Source: Streptomyces roseifaciens (GTDB lineage: Bacteria > Actinomycetota > Actinomycetes > Streptomycetales > Streptomycetaceae). From it: DNA of 64,000 nt. The notes beneath the pieces were generated by a model, which did not search any database, had not been told where the DNA came from, and saw only the letters and a program-made list of their open reading frames with translations. Below, in pieces: positions 19,958 to 27,567 of the stretch (positions within the stretch are counted from its first letter, which is position 1; each line of letters starts with the position of its first letter). The DNA lies in contig NZ_LNBE01000001.1 in NCBI RefSeq assembly GCF_001445655.1, forward strand, positions 1,811 through 65,810. Reading direction: 5' to 3'. Made by a program: the position numbers and the translations under genes.

Positions 19958-20110
19958 GCTTGGAGGTGACGATCCCGAGCAGCGCTCGTACATCCCGAAG
20001 GGCATGTCGATGCCGTGGCGTTGTCGGACGGTCCGCCGTGCCTCCTGCATGACCGGGCGCGTATCGACGAGCACGCCATCCAGGTCGAGACAGCCGAAAC
20101 CGGCGGGTTG
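19958..20110 (-). pseudogene. HAD-type hydrolase fragment
   Basis: The reverse strand reads GFGCLDLDGVLVDTRPVMQE, then RQRHGIDMPFGMYE. This is the N-terminal DxDGxxxDT motif region of a haloacid-dehalogenase-fold phosphatase. Similarity ends after about 45 residues, and there is no full-length frame or start. It is treated as a decayed fragment. Confidence 0.6.
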
Positions 20111-20378
20111 CAGACGAAGCTCGCGGCTGCCTTCGTACGCGTCGCTACCAGGCGTCCCCCGACGACATCGCCTTGCACGCCCGCAGCCCCCGGAGCGGGA
20201 ACGAAGCTGAGTCCCAGCACCCGGTCCGACTCTTCCCCTCAAAGGTGTTGCAGGGGCGAGGTCCACCGCCTGTTGGAGTACTGGGCCGTTTCTTTCGGAT
20301 CAAGGGAATTGTTGTTCCGCACGAGGAAGCGCCTCTGCGCAGGAGAGGCCAGCAGGGGCAGTATCGGACGGAGAGGCC

Positions 20379-20528
20379 ATGACTCGGACTCCCGAAGAAC
20401 TCAGGTACACCGAGGAACACGAGTGGGTGCGCAGGGTCGCCCCGAACAGGGTCAGGATTGGGATCACGGACTACGCGCAGAGCCAGCTCGGAGACGTCGT
20501 CTTCGCACGAAATCGGTCTCGGACCTGA
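20379..20528 (+). pseudogene. gcvH: Glycine cleavage H protein, N-terminal fragment
   Basis: The frame opens with ATG and reads [16 protein letters not shown], then [18 protein letters not shown]. This is an unmistakable H-protein (lipoyl carrier) N-terminus. After about 43 residues it switches to unrelated sequence and stops at 20526. The lipoyl-lysine region is therefore missing and the protein cannot work. The break lies immediately upstream of an IS5-type transposase fragment. Confidence 0.85.
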
Positions 20529-20578
20529 TCGGCAGCTGAGACCGTTCCGTTCGGATCAGCTGAAGCGTTGGTACGGGT

Positions 20579-20752
20579 GTGCCGTTCGCTGACGCGCAGT
20601 GGGCGCGGATCGAGCCGTTGCTGCCGGATCGGGCGCTGAAGCGGGGCGGCCGGTGGCGTGATCACCGTGAGGTGATCGATGCGATCGCCTGGAAGTTCCA
20701 GACCGGCTCGCAGTGGGTCCACTTGCCGGAGAAGTACGGCTCGTGGGAAGGC
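20579..20752 (+). mobile_element. IS5-family transposase, N-terminal fragment
   Basis: A GTG-started frame encodes the first 58 residues of an IS5/IS1647-like transposase (FADAQWARIEPLLPDRA, GGRWRDHREVIDAIAWKFQT, EKYGSWEG). Similarity is lost abruptly after SWEG, and the DDE residues are missing. It abuts the truncated gcvH. No matching right end or target duplication was found. Confidence 0.8.
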
Positions 20753-20984
20753 GCTGAGGTCCGGCCATGCCTCCAGCTGGAGCATGACGCGGTCGACCAC
20801 GGTCATAACCTCAGCTTCACGTGGACGCTCCCCAGAAGACAACCGGGCGTATCCCGTATCAGCCATGGATGGGCCGGGCGTGTGAGGCGCCGGTTCATGG
20901 TGATGCGATCCGGCGCCACCACGGTTCTCGGAACCACCACGGTCTTCCGGCCCTGCCCGGCCCTGAAGCGTTCCAGCGCACGGT

Positions 20985-21185
20985 CACCCCGTCCCGTGCG
21001 GCCAGCCCGCCCGCGATGGTGAGCGAGGCGGTCACCACGGTGAGCCGCCGACCGCGCGGCAGCGCCTCGGCGATGAGCTGCGGAGTGAACCCCTCGTCGA
21101 CGAAGACCGTTTGGTGTCCTCGAGCAGTTCCGCCGCGGCGGTGGCGATGCGCCCCTTCTCCGGTACACGCGGGACGCGTCGGTTG
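20985..21185 (-). pseudogene. DeoR-family regulator fragment with a frameshift
   Basis: The reverse strand reads VPEKGRIATAAAELLEDTK. After a shift by one base it continues DEGFTPQLIAEALPRGRRLT, then VVTASLTIAGGLAARDGVTV. This is the C-terminal sugar-phosphate-sensing domain of a DeoR regulator and strongly resembles the same segment of the intact DeoR gene at 37790-38551. A one-base deletion in the TK/VFVDEG region and loss of the N-terminal HTH make it a pseudogene. Confidence 0.75.
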
Positions 21186-21537
21186 CCGCGCCGTCGACCG
21201 GCCCCGGCGCCGGGTTCATGGCGCGTGCCCGCGCCGGCGGTGCGGGTGCGGGCACGCGCCTGCGAGGGGTGGCATTCGAGTTCTACCGTCAGACGGGCGA
21301 GCCGCGCGGACTCGTACTCCTGGGAAACCTGACCGTTTATGCCCGCACTGCAGAGACCGAACGCTCTGGCCACGGGCGGTTCCCCCATTCGCCTCCCATC
21401 CGCTGTGCCCGTGGCGCCCCTCTTCGGTGCCCGAATCGCGCCCGAGTGGCGGCCCGAATGGCTGAGCGGAATTCAGTCAACCCAACGCGGGCTCGCTAAT
21501 TGGCCAATCTCCGTTCGGCATTGAAGTACCCCTGTCA

Positions 21538-21578
21538 TTACCTGAACTTGACTCGTAGCCTGAGTGAACGTCAGGTAA
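21538..21578. promoter_or_regulatory. Inverted repeat TTACCTGA-N25-TCAGGTAA upstream of the phosphonate operon
   Basis: Perfect 8-bp inverted arms (21538-21545 and 21571-21578) separated by 25 bp lie 106 bp before the PEP mutase start. A TTGACT hexamer at 21548-21553, inside the spacer, could be a -35 element. This layout fits an operator straddling a promoter. No regulator gene of the operon is present in the window, and the rest of 21186-21683 shows no gene. Confidence 0.5.
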
Positions 21579-21683
21579 CGCACTGGTCAAGGATGTGACG
21601 AGCGTGCGTTGAGTGATTCGTCCCGGCGCGGCCGCGCCCTACCGGGCGCCTGCCGAACCCCCCGGGATCCCCGAGGAGGAACG

Positions 21684-22553
21684 ATGACTCTGCAGCAGAC
21701 GACCACGTACCCCAGCCTGCGGGAGATGCTGGGGCGGCACCGTCTCGTGCGCGCAGCCGGGGCCCATGACGCCCTGGGGGCGAAACTGGTGGAACGAGCA
21801 GGCTTCGAGGCCGTGTGGGCGTCGAGCTTCGAGATCTCCGCGGCCCGGTGCCTGCCGGACGCGAGCTTGCTCACCATGACCGACTACCTGGAGGCCGCGG
21901 CCCACATGCAGCGCGTGTGCGGCATCCCGGTGGTGGCCGACGTGGACACCGGCTTCGGGGGCGTACTGAACGTCGCCCACATGGTGCAGGAGTACGAGTC
22001 GGCCGGGATCACCGCGGTCTGCATGGAGGACAAGGTGTTCCCCAAGATGAACAGCTTCGTGGAATCCGCGCACACCCTGCTGGACACGGGGGAGTTCTGC
22101 CGCCGCCTCGCGATCGCCAAAAGCCGGCAACAGACCGAGGGATTCCTGCTGATCGCAAGGACCGAGGCATTCATCGACGGCCTGGACGCCGAGGAGGCGT
22201 TGAACCGCTGCATGAAGTACGTGGAGGCAGGAGCCGATGCGGTGCTGGTCCATTCCAAACAGAAGACCCAGCATCAGATCGAGGAATTCCTGGCCGACTG
22301 GGACGACCGGGCTCCCGTGGTGATCGTCCCGACGACGTATCCGTCGTGGCCGGCCGAACGGGCCCGGCAGGCAGGGGCGTCCATGGTGATCTACGCCAAT
22401 CAAGCCCTGCGCGCGACCGTGAGTTCGGTACAGCAGACCCTGCGCAGCATCTACGACAAGGGGTCGTCGGAAGGCGTGGAGGCGGACATCGCGCCCGTGT
22501 CGGAGATCTTCGAGCTCCAGCGCCTGAACGAATGGATCGAGCTGGACAAATGA
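21684..22553 (+). CDS. pepM: Phosphoenolpyruvate phosphonomutase
   Basis: A 289-residue enzyme of the isocitrate lyase/PEP mutase superfamily that forms the C-P bond by converting PEP to phosphonopyruvate, the entry step to nearly all phosphonates. The diagnostic loop EDKVFPKMNS is at residues 115-124 and fits the PepM signature EDKxxxKxNS, which separates mutases from lyases. ADVDTGFGG (Asp86, Asp88) supplies metal-binding residues. The ATG at 21684 is preceded by GAGGAGG. The gene overlaps the decarboxylase by four bases (ATGA), giving the coupled pair that drives the unfavourable mutase equilibrium. Confidence 0.97.
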   Translation: MTLQQTTTYPSLREMLGRHRLVRAAGAHDALGAKLVERAGFEAVWASSFEISAARCLPDASLLTMTDYLEAAAHMQRVCGIPVVADVDTGFGGVLNVAHMVQEYESAGITAVCMEDKVFPKMNSFVESAHTLLDTGEFCRRLAIAKSRQQTEGFLLIARTEAFIDGLDAEEALNRCMKYVEAGADAVLVHSKQKTQHQIEEFLADWDDRAPVVIVPTTYPSWPAERARQAGASMVIYANQALRATVSSVQQTLRSIYDKGSSEGVEADIAPVSEIFELQRLNEWIELDK

Positions 22554-23665
22554 TCACTGCCGAGCAATTCGTGGACCAGTTGCAGGCGGTCGGACTCGGT
22601 CACGCGACCGGCGTTCCCTGCTCGTACTTCAACGGGCCCATCGTGGAGATGACCCGCAGAGGCCGGTACGTTCCCGCCGTGAACGAAGGAGCGGCGCTGG
22701 CGCTGGCCGCCGGATCGGTCGTCGCCGGGCGGAGGACCGTGGTGATGCTCCAGAATTCCGGCTACGGAAATCTGGTCAATCCCCTCACGTCGCTGCTGAT
22801 GCCGTACCGCATTCCCGTGCTCGTCTTCATGAGCCTGCGCGGCTGGCCGGACCCGGCGGGCGACGAACCGCAGCACGCGGTGATGGGCAGCACGGTCCAT
22901 GACCAGCTGAAGGCACTCGGGGTCGAATACTGGACGCTGTCACCGGATGCCGTGAGCCTGGATGACGTCCTCCTCCCGGCCATGGAGGAACTCGCGCGCG
23001 GAGGACCGGCGTTCATCCTCGTACCCAAGGGAACGGTAGGGGGAGCCGATCCGGCCCACTGTCCGCTCGCGCCACGGGAGACGTCCCGCCTCACCCGGCG
23101 CCAGGCAGTGACCGGGACGGCGGAGGCACTGCCCGACGCCTTCTACGTATCCACGACCGGATACGCGTCCCGTGAACTGTTCGCGGCCCACGACACGCCC
23201 CGCAACTTCTATATGCAGGGCTCCATGGGGCACGCCCTGGTCTTCGCCCTCGGCATCACCCGCGCCGTCACCGATCGGCCCGTCGTCGTCCTCGACGGCG
23301 ACGGCGCACTGCTGATGCACTTGGGCAGCATGGCCACGGCCGGAGCGGTGCAGGCGGCGAATCTGGTGCACGTCGTGCTCGACAACGGCGTGTACGAATC
23401 CACAGGAGGACAGGACGCGGGCAGCGACGCGGTGTCCTTCTGCGACATCGCCCGGGCGACCGGATACCGAACGGCGCAGTCGTGCAGCAGCCCGGAGGAC
23501 CTCGCACAAGCACTCAAGAGCGTGCGCGACGCTCCGGGCCCGCACTTCCTCGTCGCCCGCACGGCCGCTGTTGCCGACAGCGTTCCGCCACGCGCCACGA
23601 GCGCACTGACCGCCGAGCGCATTCATGCCCGGTTCTCCGGCGAGATCGAGGGAGGGTCCCGGTGA
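22550..23665 (+). CDS. ppd: Phosphonopyruvate decarboxylase (ThDP-dependent)
   Basis: A 371-residue thiamine-diphosphate enzyme that turns phosphonopyruvate into phosphonoacetaldehyde irreversibly. The N-terminal half has NEGAALALAAG (ThDP-activating Glu) and MLQNSGYGNLVNPLTSL followed by DEPQHAVMGS, typical of Ppd. The C-terminal half has the ThDP motif beginning LDGDGALLMHLG and ending at VLDNGVYESTGG. The related sulfopyruvate decarboxylase is ruled out by coupling to PepM. The start is set by the ATGA overlap at 22550; the stop overlaps the next gene's GTG. Confidence 0.96.
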   Translation: MITAEQFVDQLQAVGLGHATGVPCSYFNGPIVEMTRRGRYVPAVNEGAALALAAGSVVAGRRTVVMLQNSGYGNLVNPLTSLLMPYRIPVLVFMSLRGWPDPAGDEPQHAVMGSTVHDQLKALGVEYWTLSPDAVSLDDVLLPAMEELARGGPAFILVPKGTVGGADPAHCPLAPRETSRLTRRQAVTGTAEALPDAFYVSTTGYASRELFAAHDTPRNFYMQGSMGHALVFALGITRAVTDRPVVVLDGDGALLMHLGSMATAGAVQAANLVHVVLDNGVYESTGGQDAGSDAVSFCDIARATGYRTAQSCSSPEDLAQALKSVRDAPGPHFLVARTAAVADSVPPRATSALTAERIHARFSGEIEGGSR

Positions 23666-25122
23666 CGTCCTCCGATCACCTGCGGCTCAACCACATCGCG
23701 GGCGCCTGGCACGCCCCGGCCGGCGCGAAGTTCCAGCCCAAGCGCAATCCCGGTGATCTGACCGACGTCATCGGGGAATTCCCCGAGTCCTCCGCGGACG
23801 ACGTCACCGAGGCCGTGGACGCGGCATCCGAAGCGGCCGCAGCCTGGAGCCGCACCGGTCCCGTGGAGCGCGCCGAGTACCTCTACCGGCTGGAACGGCT
23901 GCTCCATGCGCACGCCGACGACCTAGCCCACGCCATCACCCGCGAACACGGCAAACCGCTGCGTGACGCCCGGGGCGAGGTGGCGCGCGCATGCGCCATC
24001 ACCGCCTTCTTCGCCGGCGAGGGGCGCAGACTCGGCGGCAGGACCGCCCCGGCCGACGACAACGACACCCTGGCCCTCACCTTCCGGGCTCCGATCGGGG
24101 TCGTGGGCCTGATCACCCCGTGGAATTTCCCGCTCGCCATCCCGGTGTGGAAGCTGGCCCCCGCTCTGGTCTCCGGGTGCACGGTCGTCATGAAACCGTC
24201 CCCCTTCACCCCCCTGACCGCCGCGCTCCTCACCGATCTGGTGACCCGGGCGGGACTCCCCACCGGCGTGGTGAACCTGGTCCAGGGCGGGCGGACGGCG
24301 GGGGAGGCCCTGGCCGCCGACGCCCGGGTCCGGGGCGTCTCCTTCACCGGCTCGGTACCCGTCGGCCGCGCCATCCAGATCGCCGGCGCCCCCCGCTTCC
24401 TCCGCACCCAGCTCGAAATGGGCGGCAAGAACGCCGTGATCGTCCTTGCGGATGCGGACCTCGACCGGGCCGCCGCCGCTGTCGTCCACGGGGCGTTCGG
24501 GCAGTCCGGCCAGCGCTGCTCGGCCACCAGCCGCCTCGTCGCCGACGTCCGGATCAAGGAACAGCTGATCGAGCGCATCGTCGCATCGGCCTCCCGGCTG
24601 CGGGTGGGGCCGGGCCTGGACGAGCGCTCCGACCTCGGCCCCTTGATCAGCGCGGAACGCCTGGCGGCCTGCGAGGAGGCGGTCGCCGAGGCAGTGTGCG
24701 ACGGCGCCGTGCTACGCCTCGGGGGAGACCGGCCGAGCCGGGACACCGTGCCGGACGGCCACTACTTCCGGCCCACGGTCGTGGACGGTGCCGACCCCGG
24801 CAGCCCCCTGGCCCAGGAGGAGATCTTCGGCCCCGTGCTGACCGTCCTGGGATGCGACGGCTACGAGGACGCGATCGCCTTGGCCAACGGCGTGCGCTAC
24901 GGCATGTCCGGGACTCTGTTCACCCGTGACTCGCGCGCCATGTTCGCGGGCATGCGCGACCTCGAGGCCGGAATGATCCACATCAACCGGCCCGGTGTGG
25001 GTGCCTACCCCCACCTCCCGCACGTGGGCACCAAGGAATCCCAGGCAGGCCCGGCCGAATGCTCGGCGGAAACGCTCGACTTCTACACCGAGACGCGCTC
25101 GGCCTGCCTCGACTACTCCTGA
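23662..25122 (+). CDS. Aldehyde dehydrogenase, likely phosphonoacetaldehyde dehydrogenase
   Basis: A 486-residue NAD(P)-dependent aldehyde dehydrogenase. Catalytic residues are Asn155 (TPWNFPLAIP), Glu252 (LEMGGKN) and Cys286 (GQSGQRCSATS); the cofactor segment SFTGSVPVGR is intact. The GTG start overlaps the Ppd stop (GTGA). Because Ppd makes phosphonoacetaldehyde, the expected reaction is oxidation to phosphonoacetate, as known for PhnY-type dehydrogenases in 2-aminoethylphosphonate breakdown. No phosphonoacetate hydrolase (PhnA) gene is nearby, so the acid should accumulate or be modified. Substrate assignment rests on context. Confidence 0.88.
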   Translation: MTSSDHLRLNHIAGAWHAPAGAKFQPKRNPGDLTDVIGEFPESSADDVTEAVDAASEAAAAWSRTGPVERAEYLYRLERLLHAHADDLAHAITREHGKPLRDARGEVARACAITAFFAGEGRRLGGRTAPADDNDTLALTFRAPIGVVGLITPWNFPLAIPVWKLAPALVSGCTVVMKPSPFTPLTAALLTDLVTRAGLPTGVVNLVQGGRTAGEALAADARVRGVSFTGSVPVGRAIQIAGAPRFLRTQLEMGGKNAVIVLADADLDRAAAAVVHGAFGQSGQRCSATSRLVADVRIKEQLIERIVASASRLRVGPGLDERSDLGPLISAERLAACEEAVAEAVCDGAVLRLGGDRPSRDTVPDGHYFRPTVVDGADPGSPLAQEEIFGPVLTVLGCDGYEDAIALANGVRYGMSGTLFTRDSRAMFAGMRDLEAGMIHINRPGVGAYPHLPHVGTKESQAGPAECSAETLDFYTETRSACLDYS

Positions 25123-25151
25123 GACGGCCCCGGTCGTCCCCGCGCCGAAGG

Positions 25152-26462
25152 ATGGCGGTGTCCGTGTCCAAGTCTTCCCCGTCGGGAGTTTCCCCTCCCG
25201 TCCGTGCCGGAAGGATCTATTACGGCTGGTGGCTCGTCGCCGTCATGGGCGTGATGACGATCGTCGCGTACGGCACGAGCCAGTACCTCTTCGGCGTGCT
25301 CCTCAACCCCGTGCTGGACGACCTCGGAGGCTCACGCGCGGGCCTGTCCTCCGCGTACTCCCTGTCCCTGGTCATCTCAGCGGTCCTGGGCATCCGGGTC
25401 GGCCGGATCGTGGACCGTCGTGGGGCCCGCGCGGTGCTCACGGCCGGGTGCGTCGTCAGCGCCCTGTCCCTGCTCGGCCTCGCCGCCAGCCATGACCTCC
25501 CGTCCTTCTACGTGGTCTGGTCCGTGGGCATCGGCACGTCCATGGCGCTGACGCTCTATCCCGTCACCTTCATCGTCGTCACCAACTGGTTCGACCGCCG
25601 ACGGGGCTCGGCCATGGCCCTGCTGACCACGCTCGGCGGCCTGGCCTCCCCCCTGTTCATCCCCCTGGTCGGCTGGCTGATCGCCCACGGATCCTGGCGC
25701 ACGAGCCTGGTCGTCCTCGCCGTGTGCCAGCTCGCCATGGCCCCGGTCGGCGCGCTCTTCGTCCGGCGCCGGCCGGAGGACCTCGGCCTGCGGCCGGACG
25801 GGGTCGGCGACGCAGCGCCCGCGGGCGACACCGCGGCACCAGGGGGTCACTCCACTCGCGAAGCGTTGGGCACCCCCGCGTTCTGGTGCCTGACGGCGGC
25901 GGGGTGTGCCGGAATGCTCGTCGCCGGCGCACTGATGGTGCACCAGATCCCGTACATGATCTCCCGGGGCATGTCCCCGGTCACGGCGTCGACAGTCGCC
26001 GGCATCACCGGCCTCGCCAGCATCCCCGCCCGCCTGGTGCTCAATCTGCTCGCAGAGCGTGTGGAGAGCCGGCACCTGCTGAGCCTGTCCCTGGCCGTCA
26101 TGGCACTGTCCACCGTAGTGCTGTGCTTCGCCCGCAACACCTGGGCGTTCGTCGTGTTCGCGCTGCTCTTCGGCGCCGGATACGGAGGATTCAACCCGCT
26201 GCGTGCCACCGCGCTCGCCGACCAGTTCGGCCGGAGTCACTTCGGCGGGATCCAGGCGTGGAAGAACGCGGCCGTACTGCCCTTCTCCGCCGCCGGACCG
26301 ACCCTGGTCGGCTACCTGATCGACATCAACCACACCTACCTGCCGGGTCTGCTGACGATCGCCGCCTTCGCTGTCCTGGCTGTTGCGGCCAGTGGTTTCA
26401 CACCGGCTCCACGACCGCCTCGACCGCTCGAGCTGCGGCGTTCCTCGGCACTGCGGCGTTGA
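25152..26462 (+). CDS. MFS transporter of the phosphonate operon
   Basis: A 436-residue 12-helix major facilitator resembling the monocarboxylate/oxalate-formate antiporter group: YYGWWLVAVMGVMTIVAYG opens helix 1, GRIVDRRGARAVLTAG is the 2-3 loop motif, and GYGGFNPLRATALADQFG lies before helix 11. The ATG at 25152 starts 29 bp after the dehydrogenase stop, so it is almost certainly cotranscribed. Similarity to carboxylate carriers suits export (or exchange) of a small anionic phosphonate such as phosphonoacetate. Confidence 0.85.
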   Translation: MAVSVSKSSPSGVSPPVRAGRIYYGWWLVAVMGVMTIVAYGTSQYLFGVLLNPVLDDLGGSRAGLSSAYSLSLVISAVLGIRVGRIVDRRGARAVLTAGCVVSALSLLGLAASHDLPSFYVVWSVGIGTSMALTLYPVTFIVVTNWFDRRRGSAMALLTTLGGLASPLFIPLVGWLIAHGSWRTSLVVLAVCQLAMAPVGALFVRRRPEDLGLRPDGVGDAAPAGDTAAPGGHSTREALGTPAFWCLTAAGCAGMLVAGALMVHQIPYMISRGMSPVTASTVAGITGLASIPARLVLNLLAERVESRHLLSLSLAVMALSTVVLCFARNTWAFVVFALLFGAGYGGFNPLRATALADQFGRSHFGGIQAWKNAAVLPFSAAGPTLVGYLIDINHTYLPGLLTIAAFAVLAVAASGFTPAPRPPRPLELRRSSALRR

Positions 26463-26657
26463 TCACTACGACGGGCGTGCGGTGACCTGCCCGGGGACTC
26501 ACCGCCTTGCTTTCATCTTGATGTCAGGTGCCCTTTACGCATCAGTCTCCCCAGTGCCGACATATGGGGCACACACTCACTCGTACCCCGCGTGCATCGG
26601 TGACGTCGATCGTGCGCGGTGCCGGCAACCAGATCCGCTGGTTCCCCTCGCGCAAGG

Positions 26658-27353
26658 ATGCAAGGTCTCGTGCCCATACCTGTCACCCTTCACGGCCGCG
26701 CCGTCCGGCTCGAGCCGCTTGCAGCACACCATGTCGAGGCGCTGGCTGCGGCTGCTGCCGAGGACAGGGGCACGTATGCCTTCACGCCGGTGCCCAGTGG
26801 GGTGGAGGCGACGGAGCGGTACGTCGCCGACGCGCTGGCGGCCCGGGCGGCGGGGCGGGCGCTGCCGTTCGCCACGGTGCGGATCCCGGACGGCCGGGTG
26901 GTGGGGTCCACGCGCTTCTGCGAGCTGGACTACTGGCAGGGCCCCGTGCCCTGGCCTCCGGCCCCGCGCGGCCCGCTGGGCCCGGTGCTCACCGCGATAC
27001 CCGACGCGGCGGAGATCGGGGGCACCTGGCTGTCCGCGCGCGCCCAGGGCACGGGGATCAACACCGAGGCCAAGCTGCTGATGCTGCGGCACGCCTTCGA
27101 AACCTGGGGCGTCCGCCGCGTGTCCCTGCGCGCCGACGCCCGTAACCTGCGCTCACGCGCTGCGGTCGAGCGCCTCGGCGCGGTCCTCGAAGGGGTCCAC
27201 CGTGCCCACTCCCGCGGTCTGGACGGGGTGGTCCGCAGTACGGCGTTCTACTCGATCCTGGACGAAGAGTGGCCCCAGGTGCGAGAACAGCTCGAGCAGC
27301 GGGTCGGGGCGCGCCCGGACGCGCCCCGGAGGCACCTGCTCGTCCCGGCGTGA
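26658..27353 (+). CDS. GNAT-family N-acetyltransferase, RimJ/RimL type
   Basis: A GNAT-fold acetyltransferase of about 231 residues. It opens with VTLHGRAVRLEPLAAHH (the RimJ/RimL-like first strand). The acetyl-CoA region shows as GTWLSARAQGTGINTEAKLL, followed by VRRVSLRADARNLRSRAAVE, the classical N-x-RSxxAIEKLGA-like segment. The start is uncertain; ATG 26658 sits just before the first strand. It lies 195 bp after the phosphonate transporter, so it could tailor that product, but self-standing protein or small-molecule acetylation is equally possible. Confidence 0.82.
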   Translation: MQGLVPIPVTLHGRAVRLEPLAAHHVEALAAAAAEDRGTYAFTPVPSGVEATERYVADALAARAAGRALPFATVRIPDGRVVGSTRFCELDYWQGPVPWPPAPRGPLGPVLTAIPDAAEIGGTWLSARAQGTGINTEAKLLMLRHAFETWGVRRVSLRADARNLRSRAAVERLGAVLEGVHRAHSRGLDGVVRSTAFYSILDEEWPQVREQLEQRVGARPDAPRRHLLVPA

Positions 27354-27506
27354 CGCGCGCGCGGAGGCCGAGGTGCCGGCCGTCCAGCCTGTTTTCGGGT
27401 AGCCGCACGGGCTATGCGTCCCGGCCTCCGTCGATGCGCTGCAGCAGGCCGAGCAGCGTTGCACCGCGGGACTCATCAGGAGGCCCGTCCTGATCGACCG
27501 ACATGA

Positions 27507-27567
27507 GGCCGGTCGGCCAGGTACCGGCCGGTCCTTCGTGGGCGTGACGCTGACGCGTGAGCGTCAC
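27507..27567. terminator. Two hairpins between convergent genes
   Basis: Arms GGCCGGT/ACCGGCC (27507-27513, 27523-27529, 9-base loop) and GTGACGCT/AGCGTCAC (27544-27551, 27560-27567, 8-base loop) are perfect. They lie between the acetyltransferase and the ATPase; the second overlaps the ATPase stop codon. There is no T-tract, as is usual for actinomycete terminators. Confidence 0.55.

Noticed and set aside
18296..21200. An intact insertion sequence or integrated element with att sites
   Set aside because: Only partial transposase pieces are seen; no paired inverted repeats, target duplications, integrase or tRNA gene could be found.
21684..22553. Annotation of the PEP mutase as isocitrate lyase/methylisocitrate lyase
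   Set aside because: The EDKxxxKxNS loop and coupling to phosphonopyruvate decarboxylase identify a mutase; lyases carry a KKCGH-type motif that is absent.
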